DNA of 64,000 nt from Aphis gossypii (GCF_020184175.1 NC_065531.1:8701213-8765212), one strand, 5' to 3'; counted from the stretch's first letter, positions 55,201 to 62,918 are shown. Notes: generated by a model not told the origin, from the letters alone. Translations and numbers: made by a program.

Positions 55201-56284
55201 TAGAATTATTGTTATAAGCTAATGTGTTTTTTTCTATCAAAGTGCAATGTTTATGTAATATTATTATTATTTTTTTAATTAATAATATCTATAAGAACTA
55301 TAACGTTATTAAAAATGTATAGAGTATTCATAATGCAGATATAGTAACAATGTATGGAAGCAATGATAATATAATAATATTATAAAATACGTAATTTTCT
55401 GTATTTTAGTTTTACCAAATAAAGTAAATATCGTTATAAAATACAATTTTCACCTAGACTTTCAAAGGTGGGAGACCATTTTAAATATTGTCTTATCAAA
55501 AAAAAAACCACTTGGCTTACATACTGTAACAGCTGACTGCACTAAAATATACATAGTACTTAATATTATAATTTTTCTCTACCAAAATAAAATGCAACTA
55601 TCGATCAATTTTCAAAAATTATATCATTAGAGAAATATTGTAAATGAAACATTTAACAAAACATTTAACATACATTTTGCTAAGATGAAATCTAGTAACG
55701 CATTATTAATAATTATACTGTCAAAATGAGTTTTCGACGATTCTCGAAGTGAATTTGAGCACATATAACGATATATTATAAACATTATTGAATAATTTTG
55801 TCAACAACCGATACTCGTTTAAAAATATAACTAAAAATGCATTTAAAGGTTTACAGACATTGCCTTTCGCCGTAAAAGGACACAGTATTAATAATATTGT
55901 CGTTTACGAAGGGGCGCACCTGAAAGTCAGCGTAGTCAGCGGCCGGTACGATTTGTGGCTGTTTGGGTCCGACAGCGGGGTGCCCCAGAAGTCGTTGGTG
56001 GCCACTCGAAACAGCGGGCCGGTGCCCAGCACGTCGGCGTTCATGGCCACGGCCGGTATGTCGTCGTGCACGAAATCACCGCGAAGACCGTTCCAATAGC
56101 ACACGGTCACGGCCACGGCGACGGACACGTAAACGGCGACAGCGACTTCGGGCCAACCGTTTTTCGGCCGGCCTCGCCTGCCGACGCCACTGCCGCCGCC
56201 GCCGCCGCCTCCGCAACCGTGATGGTATTGGTGGTACTGTAGCGAGTTGTTGTTGTGATTATGATAATGAGGTGACCCTCTCAT
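12727..56284 (-). CDS. TMTC1: TMTC1-like protein O-mannosyltransferase, ten exons, 3' end outside window
   Basis: TMTC proteins are ER-membrane, GT-C-fold enzymes that transfer mannose from dolichol-phosphate-mannose to cadherin-type extracellular domains; this role is family knowledge. Ten exons (joined in separate entries) give 1535 coding bases, or 511 codons plus two bases. Every junction keeps frame and uses GT..AG. Seen in order: His/Gly-rich N-terminus (1-45), first membrane segment (about 46-64), HDD (73-75), NDFWG (97-101), SHKSYRPL (109-116), HPIHTEA, VGRAD (186-190), LAKETG (227-232), DNPAAF (300-305), YSYVAAFNLW, VGFVVAERVLYIPSMG (403-418), and a first TPR from about 475. The KETG motif (KEQG in several paralogues) and the LPHNAK-HYN-AN pattern favour TMTC1. 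The start is the first in-frame ATG after a stop five codons upstream. The other TPRs and the stop codon are missing because the gene runs off the left edge. Family assignment is very secure; the TMTC1 subtype less so. Confidence 0.9.
12841..13154 (-). other. TMTC1 intron 9
   Basis: A 314-base A+T-rich intron with GTAAGT donor and pyrimidine-containing TTTTCAG acceptor. Nothing else seen. Confidence 0.9.
13155..13328 (-). CDS. TMTC1: TMTC1 coding exon 9
   Basis: 174 bases encoding residues 416-473 plus two bases. The acceptor is AATTTACAG|T and the donor ATTAA|GTAAGT. The first codon completes PSMG across the junction. Two hydrophobic segments follow (GLILLCIYGLQTLL and FFVGFTLLVFVA), then RTVLRNSDWMSRP, the basic stretch that links the membrane domain to the luminal TPR array. 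Confidence 0.94.
13329..13872 (-). other. TMTC1 intron 8
   Basis: A 544-base A+T-rich intron, GTTAAT donor and TTTACAG acceptor. Nothing else seen. Confidence 0.9.
13873..13994 (-). CDS. TMTC1: TMTC1 coding exon 8
   Basis: 122 bases encoding residues 376-415 plus two bases. The acceptor is TTTTTAG|ACC and the donor CCCAG|GTTAAT. It encodes a membrane segment (VLAVLLLIIPYIPASNLL) followed by VGFVVAERVLYIP, one of the most conserved TMTC blocks. Confidence 0.96.
13995..16578 (-). other. TMTC1 intron 7
   Basis: A 2.6 kb intron, GTAAGT donor and TTTTTAG acceptor. It includes a higher-complexity stretch at about 14760-15900 without a recognised gene or transposon end, which may be conserved noncoding sequence. 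Confidence 0.85.
16579..16768 (-). CDS. TMTC1: TMTC1 coding exon 7
   Basis: 190 bases encoding residues 312-375. The acceptor is TGTTTTATAG|A and the donor ATAGAT|GTAAGT. It encodes FLSYSYVAAFNLWLMLCPSA, then SHDWQMNSLPLV and a membrane segment rich in Ala, Leu and Cys. The LCPSALSxDWQM pattern belongs to the DUF1736 region shared by animal TMTC proteins. A 10.4 kb intron separates it from exon 6. Confidence 0.95.
22967..22974. repeat. Left target-site duplication of the hAT MITE
   Basis: ATATATAA directly before CAGGGG, repeated exactly after the right end. The sequence is low complexity, so its agreement alone is weaker than its position and length next to good terminal repeats. Confidence 0.85.
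22975..23190. mobile_element. Non-autonomous hAT-type MITE with 8-bp target duplication
   Basis: A 216-bp element with inverted ends CAGGGGTGGCC and GGCCACCCCTG, extended by related GC-rich subterminal sequence (CTCGCGGGCCACC on the left, GCGGCTCGCGAG on the right). It is flanked on both sides by the identical 8 bp ATATATAA (22967-22974 and 23191-23198). CAGGGGTGGCC-type ends and 8-bp duplications are typical of the hAT superfamily. The interior is A+T-rich with an A run and no transposase. A long open frame across it on the minus strand is incidental. Confidence 0.92.
23191..23198. repeat. Right target-site duplication of the hAT MITE
   Basis: ATATATAA directly after CACCCCTG, identical to the left copy. 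Confidence 0.85.
23881..23918. repeat. Dispersed repeat core, copy 1
   Basis: A 38-base motif beginning AAAATCAATA and ending CAGAATCTAAAA. It matches 33003-33040 at 30 of 38 positions and shares its end with a decayed inverted copy at 45870-45904. It probably marks the end of an old, high-copy transposon family; the family is not identified. Confidence 0.6.
24760..25262 (-). pseudogene. GC-richer island with a 120-codon open frame, product not recognised
   Basis: About 500 bases of markedly higher GC inside intron 6. The minus strand is open for 120 codons from ATG at 25192 to a stop at 24830-24832. A second minus frame in the same stretch reads MPPPGFGMFKMDIFQNPF before a stop, which looks more protein-like than chance. 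Two partial frames fit a frameshifted remnant of a gene or transposon inserted here, for example a processed copy, but no family is recognised, and no poly(A) tail or target duplication was identified. It could also be a conserved noncoding element. Confidence 0.35.
27170..27273 (-). CDS. TMTC1: TMTC1 coding exon 6
   Basis: 104 bases encoding residues 278-311 plus two bases. The acceptor is AAACTTTTCAG|ACA and the donor GTCAG|GTAAAT. It carries FRLYMLQGSLPKFTEPDNPAAF, here written as the span of residues 284-305. This is the hallmark of the TMTC-specific DUF1736 region. Confidence 0.95.
27274..27884 (-). other. TMTC1 intron 5
   Basis: A 611-base A+T-rich intron, GTAAGT donor and TTTTCAG acceptor. 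Nothing else seen. Confidence 0.9.
27885..27957 (-). CDS. TMTC1: TMTC1 coding exon 5
   Basis: A 73-base exon encoding residues 253-277, with acceptor TTGATTTTTAG|G and donor GCAGCA|GTAAGT. It encodes a short polar loop (SLVEHKQTEEYNSF) and the start of the next membrane segment (APKTIAA). The loop between the KETG segment and the DNPAAF region is short here; TMTC proteins vary widely in it. Support comes from exact phase continuity on both sides and consensus splice sites. Confidence 0.88.
27958..28515 (-). other. TMTC1 intron 4
   Basis: A 558-base A+T-rich intron, GTAAGA donor and TTTTTAG acceptor. It includes a 17-18 base A run near 28158. Nothing else seen. Confidence 0.9.
28516..28656 (-). 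CDS. TMTC1: TMTC1 coding exon 4
   Basis: 141 bases encoding residues 206-252 plus two bases. The acceptor is TTGTTATCACAG and the donor AAAAA|GTAAGA. It contains a basic cytosolic-type loop (TRWKRRDR) and then GALSMLAKETGLMVLLVN. The KETG form of this conserved motif is one of the reasons for preferring TMTC1 over paralogues that carry KEQG. The exon ends in AYDIYSSWGHIK. Confidence 0.95.
31205..31304. repeat. Compound microsatellite (CA)n-(TA)n-(GA)n-(GATA)n
   Basis: (CA)n runs from about 31205 to 31241, then (TA)n from about 31253 to 31278, a short (GA)n, and TAGA/GATA repeats to about 31304. Frames translated through it give poly-His/Thr and Tyr-Ile repeats that are not genuine protein. 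Confidence 0.92.
33003..33040. repeat. Dispersed repeat core, copy 2
   Basis: Second copy of the 38-base motif at 23881-23918, in the same orientation, with identical first ten and last thirteen bases and eight differences between. Confidence 0.6.
33921..33994 (-). CDS. TMTC1: TMTC1 coding exon 3
   Basis: A 74-base exon encoding residues 182-205 plus two bases. The acceptor is ATTGTTTCAG|GTA and the donor CACGA|GTAAGT. It continues HTEA directly with VTGIVGRADVLACLFF. The GRAD motif followed by a hydrophobic membrane segment is diagnostic for the family. Confidence 0.95.
33995..37538 (-). other. TMTC1 intron 2
   Basis: A 3.5 kb intron, GTAAGT donor and GTTTCAG acceptor. It contains a GC-richer stretch at about 35080-35960 that includes the TTAGG-type tract at 35172, and a second higher-complexity patch at about 36380-36620. 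No gene recognised. Confidence 0.85.
35172..35197. repeat. Short interstitial (TTAGG)n telomere-type tract
   Basis: Five consecutive CTAAC units on the plus strand, equivalent to TTAGG on the minus strand, the canonical insect telomere repeat. At 26 bases it is a short interstitial copy, not a telomere. Confidence 0.85.
37539..37716 (-). CDS. TMTC1: TMTC1 coding exon 2
   Basis: 178 bases encoding residues 122-181. The acceptor is TTATGTTCCAG|A and the donor GCA|GTAAGT. The AG carried from exon 1 plus the first A makes Arg122, giving the family-typical run LTFR-LNHYVFGLQP. The exon contains FHVVNVILHG, a membrane segment, and ends in AVHPIHTEA, a strongly conserved TMTC motif. It leaves phase 0. 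Confidence 0.95.
45870..45904. repeat. Dispersed repeat core, decayed inverted copy 3
   Basis: On the minus strand this reads ATTGTAAAACTAATACG, then CTCTGTTCGAAATCTAAAA. It resembles the two plus-strand copies but has a gap and several changes. Confidence 0.4.
46117..46142. repeat. (TA)n microsatellite
   Basis: About twelve uninterrupted TA units. Confidence 0.9.
47361..47756. mobile_element. Foldback (long inverted repeat) element
   Basis: An imperfect palindrome of about 396 bp. Four separate arm pairs share one centre near 47558-47562: ATACGCTTTGTGTCCGTCTTA (47361-47381) with 47738-47756; TTGTACATTTTGAA (47402-47415) with 47701-47714; TATGCTTAATGT (47434-47445) with 47672-47683; GAGTTATG (47534-47541) with 47582-47589. 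Arms are therefore about 180 bp with indels. This is the structure of a foldback MITE. Target duplication and superfamily were not resolved, so the exact ends may be off by several bases. Confidence 0.8.
52960..53115. other. Higher-complexity intronic block, possible regulatory element
   Basis: About 150 bases of GC-richer sequence in intron 1, with short inverted segments (CCGACTA near 52997 and TAGTCGG near 53038). No coding frame. It could be a conserved enhancer or a transposon relic. Confidence 0.3.
55920..56284 (-). CDS. TMTC1: TMTC1 coding exon 1
   Basis: This exon encodes residues 1-121 plus two bases of codon 122. It begins with a low-complexity stretch rich in His and Asn, then seven glycines in a row (25-31) and a basic patch. 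A hydrophobic Ala/Val segment (about 46-64) is the first membrane span. It is followed by the acidic HDD motif in the first luminal loop, where GT-C enzymes carry their catalytic acid, and by NDFWG and SHKSYRPL. The donor is CAG|GTGCGC, a weaker match to consensus than the other exons. The exon is clearly GC-richer than the rest of the gene and merges with a CpG-rich 5' region. The -3 base before ATG is A. A stop codon lies in frame five codons upstream, which fixes the start. Confidence 0.93.
56192..56209. repeat. CCG/GGC trinucleotide tract coding polyglycine
   Basis: Six CCG units on the plus strand read as part of the GGC-coded polyglycine run (residues 25-31) of TMTC1 on the minus strand. 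Short in-frame triplet tracts of this kind often vary in length between individuals without breaking the frame. Confidence 0.85.
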
Positions 56285-56285
56285 C

Positions 56286-56327
56286 CTACAAAGGTGTCAC
56301 CACCTGTACCACCGTCACAACAACCAT
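56286..56327 (-). promoter_or_regulatory. Upstream ORF (13 codons plus stop) abutting the TMTC1 start
   Basis: Reading the minus strand, an ATG at 56327 opens 13 codons rich in Val and Thr and ends in TAG at 56288-56286. One base separates this stop from the TMTC1 ATG at 56284. If it is in the mature leader, ribosomes finishing it would be placed exactly at the main start, a layout known to permit leaky scanning or termination-reinitiation control. Whether it is in the mRNA is unknown: TTTGTAG just before the ATG could also act as a splice acceptor. Confidence 0.5.
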
Positions 56328-56542
56328 GCCGTCAACAACGAAACGACGACGATTTAAAAGTAATATTGTTCTAAAAAAAAAAACGTGTAATCGACAAGAT
56401 GTTCGATGTAATGTCGTTTTGTGAAGTCGAAAAAATTAAAAAAAAAAACCGATCGAATAACAAAATCGATCTTTCGAAATTTCTTTTTTTTTTATTTTAA
56501 TATGACGATAATATCGTTAAGTATTATTGCCATGATATCGAG

Positions 56543-56830
56543 TTAACGGGCCATCCGACGTTGGACGGCACACCACGCGTGGACGACGATGACCGTACCG
56601 ATGCGCACCGCATTGCGACACCGACTGCCGAGTAGTAGCGAGTACGATTTACCAGCGAGTACTGACGCGTCGGCACGCCAAACTGCCAAAGTTCCAACGA
56701 AACCGTCGGTGGCCGCGTGCGCGGTTACGGTTGAACGGAAAAAATAACCGACGACGACGCTCGCCCGCCCGACAGAGGGCGAATTGCCGCTACCGCCACA
56801 CATGTCCGCGGACAACTCTATTCCCATCAC
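56543..56830 (-). promoter_or_regulatory. CpG-rich 5' region, likely TMTC1 promoter and first noncoding exon
   Basis: About 290 bases of strongly GC- and CpG-rich sequence lie 260 bases upstream of the TMTC1 start codon, in sharp contrast to the A+T-rich surroundings. A TCAGT arthropod-type initiator match occurs on the minus strand at about 56661-56667 (GTCAGT). Between this island and exon 1, the minus strand has a run of T ending in TAG at 56371, which resembles a splice acceptor, so a short 5'-UTR intron is possible. A 95-residue reading frame through the island has Ala/Val-rich composition expected of GC-rich noncoding DNA and is not called as a gene. The TSS position is not established. 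Confidence 0.55.
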
Positions 56831-58309
56831 CAGCCGGACGCGATGTCTACTAGAAATATTATTATTAATAATATGGACTTGTCGAATTGTTTTTATATTT
56901 TAATCTTATTTTTTTTTTTTTTTGTATCTATCTATTATACTGTATACTAACCTATTTTGATTTTCTCGATAATATAACATGTATAAAACTGAATCTTCTT
57001 TAATACAGAGTGAATAATGTAGAAAATGTCAAATATCGACTGGTTTTGAAATTAGTTCATTATTTTTTTTTTTAATGATTTAGTAAAGTTCTGTAATTAT
57101 AGTCTTCCTATCACAGTATTAAATCATCAGTCTAGAACATACATTTTGAAGTAAATATTTTTTAATTTTTTAAATTTCCAATATATTATGTATACATATA
57201 TTTTAATCTTTTTGTATGTACTTATTATTTAACCTAACCTTATTTTAATACGTGTTTATAAAAAGATTAATATTTTTAATATACCTACTTAAAAACAATG
57301 TATTATAAAATTAAAACACAAAAGGCAATACTTTTTTTTGACCACTGTGATGATTGAGTATAAACGACAATTGTTTTGAACAATTTGATGAGTTTTCCAC
57401 CTAATCAAATAATTATCGTAATTATTTTCAGAAGTATGTATACAATCATAAAATAAGGTGATACGTATAATATATATGATTTTTGCAGTATACATTTAGT
57501 TTATAATTATTTTTAATGCTCGAGATTCAGTTATAATTAAATACTATTTTTACGTTAAATATTTCACTAGTCAAAAGTAGTATACCATTGTAAATTAGTA
57601 AAAGAGTTCATTAAATATTATTTTTTAATTAATTTAATTCTATAAACTATGTGTTATCAAAAAATTAAAACGTCTCCAGTATACATTGAAAAAAACAATT
57701 TCATACAGTATGTAAAAAATTTTATTAGCATTAGTTCATTATTAAAACACTATAATTGTAATGATATTACCTAATATTTACTATTTTTGAGAATTATTTT
57801 TCTTAAAAACCCTATATATTATATAGGTATTTGTTCTTTAATCATAAATTCTAAAATATTTTGTGTTATCTTAAAGAATATAGATGTTGCACAGTTTACA
57901 ATATAAGTCAAAAAAAAACTTCCTGTATAATTTTCTGGACGTTTGATAAAATTTCTACATTTTTGTACATCCTCCAAGACTAGTGGTTTTTGTTTTCATA
58001 TTATGGAAACTGTACAATAATGCACAGGAAATGAATAAAATAGCTGTCAATTGTTCAGTTTTTCTCATTATTTTGGTATTGTCATTTGTCATTAGGTTTA
58101 AATCTATATTATAGAATATAGATACTTATTAAATATCAAATCGTTCTGATAGATTTTTTTTAGAAAAAATATTTGTAAACTTAATCTTTACTACCTATTC
58201 AATAATATGTACGTCTATAAATGTTATTTTTGTTAAGATGTCTTAAAAAATAAAACTAATTATGATTTTATGTTAACTGGCGTTGACATATTTTTAAAAA
58301 CTTAAATTA

Positions 58310-58339
<30 letters not shown>
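58310..58339. repeat. (TTTA)n tract
   Basis: About seven TTTA units. Probably the tail of the LINE-like element on the minus strand. Confidence 0.85.
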
Positions 58340-58340
<1 letters not shown>

Positions 58341-58585
58341 GCTTTAAACGGGCCAGGCCCAATTACATACATAATAATAATAACGACAATCGATCGTTGA
58401 AGTCATATACATAAACAGAATAATTATAGAGAAAAACAAAAAGGGTACAATATTAATTATTATACGTACATATTATTTAACATACTTATAGCTATGAATT
58501 AACAAGTAAAGAATTACAATAATTTTTGAATGAGTTGAAGTTTGGTGATATGAACAGATCGAAATTTAATTTATTATATTATAAT
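58310..58585 (-). mobile_element. Probable 3' end of a truncated non-LTR retrotransposon
   Basis: Read on the minus strand, a short open segment (NFDLFISPNFNSFKNYCNSL, then a stop near 58497) is followed by about 150 bases, the GC-rich motif GGGCCTGGCCCG, and a terminal (TAAA)n tail at 58339-58310. A Phe/Asn-rich C-terminus, short 3' UTR and simple-repeat tail are typical of insect LINEs. No reverse transcriptase motif remains, so the 5' boundary and the clade are unknown. Confidence 0.45.
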
Positions 58586-58722
58586 TAATTGTATGTATAT
58601 GATTAAATTCTCCGCTTAATAAATATATGATACAATATAATACTATACGTAGCATTGAACCAATATATAAAAACATCATGTTATAAAATATAATTAATAT
58701 GAAACCGTAAAACACCGCTTTA

Positions 58723-58730
58723 CTTAAAAC
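58723..58730. repeat. Left target-site duplication of the 555-bp hAT element
   Basis: CTTAAAAC immediately before CAGTGG. Confidence 0.9.
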
Positions 58731-59285
58731 CAGTGGTATAAATTGGACTCGATTTCTGGTAGTGCAAAGAAATATTTTGATTTCTAACCAACCATTGCTA
58801 ACTTAATATGAAAATCTTATCCTAATAAACATATTTTATTTTATTGTTATGTAATAAATAAGTATAGACTTATTTTAGTGGTAAAAAATGTATTATATAA
58901 CAGTACATAAAAAATAATAACAACTATTTTTTTATTTTAAACCAAGTCTACGTCTTCTTTTAAAGCGTATAGCATAAAAATATTCAAATTCATCAATTAC
59001 TAATATATATAATTTATATTATAAATTGGAAAAATTTTTACCAAATTATAAACCTATTTGAAATAGGATTTAAGATATAAAGACAAACCGACAGTTGCAT
59101 GAAAATCATTTTTTTTTACCTACTCGTAATTTGTAAGACAAATGTATACATTTGAAATTAGAAATTATAGGTAGGTAAACAAATTTTTATTATTTTCTGG
59201 TGGTGCAATAATATGAACTTGCACTACCGTATTTCAAATGTGGTGGTGAAATTGCTACATTTGCTCCATCCAATTTACGCTACTG
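58731..59285. mobile_element. Non-autonomous hAT-type element, 555 bp, with 8-bp target duplication
   Basis: The left end reads CAGTGGTATAAATTGGA and the right end, on the minus strand, CAGTAGCGTAAATTGGA: 14 of 17 match. It is flanked by the identical, non-simple 8 bp CTTAAAAC (58723-58730 and 59286-59293). Subterminal copies of TTTCTGGTrGTGCAA lie at 58753-58767 and 59194-59208, with an inverted TTGCACTACC at 59219-59228, as expected for transposase-binding repeats. The 8-bp duplication and CAGTGGCGTA-like ends indicate hAT. No transposase frame lies inside. Confidence 0.92.
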
Positions 59286-59293
59286 CTTAAAAC
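59286..59293. repeat. Right target-site duplication of the 555-bp hAT element
   Basis: CTTAAAAC immediately after CTACTG, identical to the left copy. Confidence 0.9.
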
Positions 59294-62263
59294 GATATTT
59301 TATTAATTTTCTTAATACATATTATACTACAGAAAAGTTACATATTTATATTTTATTTAAAATGTATATTATTAATTAAACATTTATCATTTAATTGTAA
59401 TTAGTTACCTATATACCTATTATTATACTTATATATATATACATATATAGTTATTATATATTTATTAAGTTAAGTATTTTAAATTTAATATAGGTTTATG
59501 TTTATTTTTTGTGTTGTAATTATTTTAACTACCTATAATATTATTTTATAATAAATATGTACCTACAAAAAATGAATAGGTTTTGAAACAATCATTTCGA
59601 TTTATCTTCGTAAAATCGCTCATATAACATGAAAAGCACTATTTTCTTTGATCAAACAAACATGAAATCTGCAATTCTAGAATATGCAAGTCTTATCCCC
59701 CTGAGAAAATATTAATATAAGAAAAAAAAATTGTGCTATGGATTGTAGAAAAAATATTTTCATGCCTTTAACTTCCACTATATATTTAAATAAACGAGAC
59801 TAAACTACATCTCCATATTATATCACTTGTTATTTCATTATTTTATACATAAATTGAAACACTATATTTTAAATTACCCAATCACTAATGAGTTATAATA
59901 ATAGTAGGTAATATAAATAATAATATTTAAAGTGACAACAATTTTTTCTTCTGGAATTATTATGCATTTTAGGAAACGGCAACATTTTTTCATGTATGAG
60001 AGGTTTTTTAAAGATAAAACACATTTCGATTGTATTTTTTTTAAATATTTAAAAAAAATGTATTGGCTATTTCAAAATTTGTGGGAAAATATGTTAAAAT
60101 CTTTATAGTTTTTCTTTTCTTCAAATATTTCACTCGACTATCATTGTTTTACTTTTTTAGTAAACTGTGAATAGTTTAGAATAAGACTGATCGCCAAAAA
60201 ACAAAAAAATATATATATAAAAATATGGAGAAAGATCTAAGTGTATAATATAATATTCACAGACAAACTCATTCGAATCCAATCAAAGCTATAGGCCTAT
60301 AGATAAAATGTGTGCTCTAGGTCCTAGAGTCTAGGAGCCTGTGTAATATTTAATAATTTTACAATTAAAATAAAAAATGGTCTTTTATTTTATTATAAGT
60401 TATTATAATATACTTCTACTATATCATCTGTTAACATTATAGTGAGGATTATATTTTTTTTCCGATTTCATTACTAAATTTATATCACAAAATAACGAAC
60501 ACAAATTTGTAGTATAGAATGATTGTAATTGTATGATATTATGGCATAGAAGTGTATTATTGCATATTAGTATTTTATTGTGTTGTACAATCTATGGATG
60601 CAACGCGTTATTGATTGTCAATCACATTTTTCCGTGTTTATACATTTGACTAATACAAATCGGTGAAACTATTATAGTATTATTACAACTACCAAATGTA
60701 ATGAATATTTATGTCGTTTAACAGTAAATGAATATTTGTCACGCTGATTGACATAGAACAAATAACCATGTATACTTCGTTGAATTCGTTGAATTCTAAT
60801 AATTCTATATAAAATTGGATAAAATTCAAAATATACTAAAGGTAACAACTATATACTAATGAATTTAATACTTAAATATTATATTAAACATAAATATAAA
60901 GGTATTATTTTATTTTATATCGCATAGATTAAAAATAGATTGAAATCACAAATTATGATATAAAGAAGTTAAAAAAATGTAAATTAATGATGGATGTAAA
61001 CTTTGAATTTTGGATTTTTTAGAAATAACAAATGTATTTAAGTTACAACTAAATAAATAGTATAGTATTTGTAATCAATGGTTAGAACTTATTCTTAAGT
61101 ATCAATATAGTAAAAATAAGCACATGATAAAAAAACTGCCTTGAAATATATAAAATTATATTATTCATATTTTTTATTTTAATATTATTTTATAAACAAA
61201 ACAAATAAAAAAATATTAATTTTATTTTTAGAAATTTTAAATATTATGTAAAAATATTAAAATACATTAAAATGCAGTTCTTATCAAATAATTTAAAAAA
61301 TGTTATTATTATTTCAATGTTAACTAATGAAATATTTTTAATATAATTAAAAAATATAAAACTACAAAATATAAATCAAAATAATTTTATTGATATAATA
61401 TTTGTTTTTATAAACATGTTAAATTAGTTTTTTATAATGAATAATAAAAAAAAAAAAACTAAAATAATTAAAATATCTTGCTTTATATTTTATGAAATTT
61501 AGACCACATATTTTTATATCTAGATTATGTTTGAAAAACCGTGGAAGAAGAGTGGAAACACTGAAAACCTCGTTGGAAACTTTATTATTTATTAAATGTA
61601 TTCAGTGAGACAGCTAACGAAATTGAGACAAGAAAAATAATCGAACCGTAAACCAATTTAAACAACAATTTTTCAAAAAAATCATAAATATTGTAAATAT
61701 TTATGTACATTGTACTTCAGTAAATTTTAAATATAATTTGAAAGTTTATGTTTTATTATCTTTTCAAAATACATTATGCAGTAGATGTAAGTATGGGTTG
61801 TTACTTTTTAATTTGTTTATAAGTTTAACTATATTATCCATTAAGATATATATTTGGTACGTTTAATTTAAAGTAATAAGTTGTTAATGAGTCATTATAA
61901 AATATACTATTTTGGTGTTTTACGGTTGTTTTTGATTTCATTTACAAATATAAATCAAAACAATTTAATACTTAAACGTTAAATTAATTATTGAATATAC
62001 ATAAACTATAGGTACATAAGATAATAGATGGAAAGTGAAATATCAACTCTCTTGAGTTAATATATATATTTTTTTAAATCTATAACTAATAAAATATATA
62101 AGTAACTTTATTACTTAAAATTAAATTTATAAATGAACAAAGAAAACATGTAAGGCGATCAGTTATTGTTATAGACGAAAACACGATCGTAAAAATAAAA
62201 AGCACCTTTTTAAAATTAATTTTGTAAGTAGGTACCTAGAAGCAATAATATACCTATTACATT

Positions 62264-62285
62264 AAAAAAAAAAAAAAAAAAAAAA
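62264..62285. repeat. Poly(A) run, 22 bases
   Basis: Uninterrupted A run. No retroposed gene was recognised directly before it. Confidence 0.85.
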
Positions 62286-62882
62286 CTGTACACCTTTAAA
62301 ACAAGAAACACAAATACATGTACATTTAAAATTTACAGTTGAAAAATTATAAAAATTGTTTTACGCAGATATATAGGTATATTTCTAAAATAAAATGTTA
62401 TTAAATGATATGATATAAAAAGTATTACGCCGATAATCTAGGCTAATTAATTTTCGATAGGGATAATTACTGTGGGTAGAAACAACTTCACTAATACTAA
62501 ACAAAAATTATACATAATTAAAAATAAATAATAATGACGATTACGTAGTGAGAAATGTTATACAATTTTTCTCTTTCAAAATTCTCTTTTTGTTTTTCTC
62601 AACTGTTTTTCCAGGAAAGTAAACATTATATTAGTTCACGTCTGGAGAATTGTTGTTTTACTGTATAAGTATAAATAATTTTGGTTAATTACTTTTGTTT
62701 AATTAATAATAATTGAAACTAGGTATAATATGTATAGGTATATAGATTGGTATTCAACTCTCTGTGTTAAAGAGTTTATTCGTTTATCATAATATTATGT
62801 TCAACTACAAATTTGTTTCAAATACCATAAATTAAAGTTCATAGAACATTAATTATACTTTAATAATACTTATGTACAAGCG

Positions 62883-62918
62883 TTAACTCGACCGTCAGGA
62901 TAACGGTTGCCGAGTTAA
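62883..62918. repeat. Strong hairpin-forming inverted repeat
   Basis: TTAACTCG plus ACCGT on the left pair with ACGGT and CGAGTTAA on the right, with a 7-base loop and a 3-base bulge, giving 13 paired bases. It sits in a GC-richer patch. Function is unknown. Confidence 0.6.

Larger units (their letters stand above)
37717..55919 (-). other. TMTC1 intron 1
   Basis: An 18.2 kb first intron with GTGCGC donor and GTTCCAG acceptor. It is mostly A+T-rich with (TA)n tracts. It contains the foldback element at 47361-47756, GC-richer islands at about 38930-39500, 41390-41720, 47170-47400, 48290-48620 and 52960-53110, and the decayed repeat at 45870. No nested coding exon recognised. First introns of this size often hold regulatory elements, but none is demonstrated. 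Confidence 0.8.

Noticed and set aside
55955..56424. Long plus-strand open frames (95 and 153 codons) over TMTC1 exon 1
   Set aside because: They are antisense shadows of a GC-rich coding exon, with Arg/Pro/Ala-rich composition and no domain.
56543..56830. 95-codon minus-strand frame in the CpG-rich island
   Set aside because: Its composition is that of GC-rich noncoding DNA, it does not splice in frame to exon 1 with any motif support, and the exon 1 start has an in-frame stop upstream.
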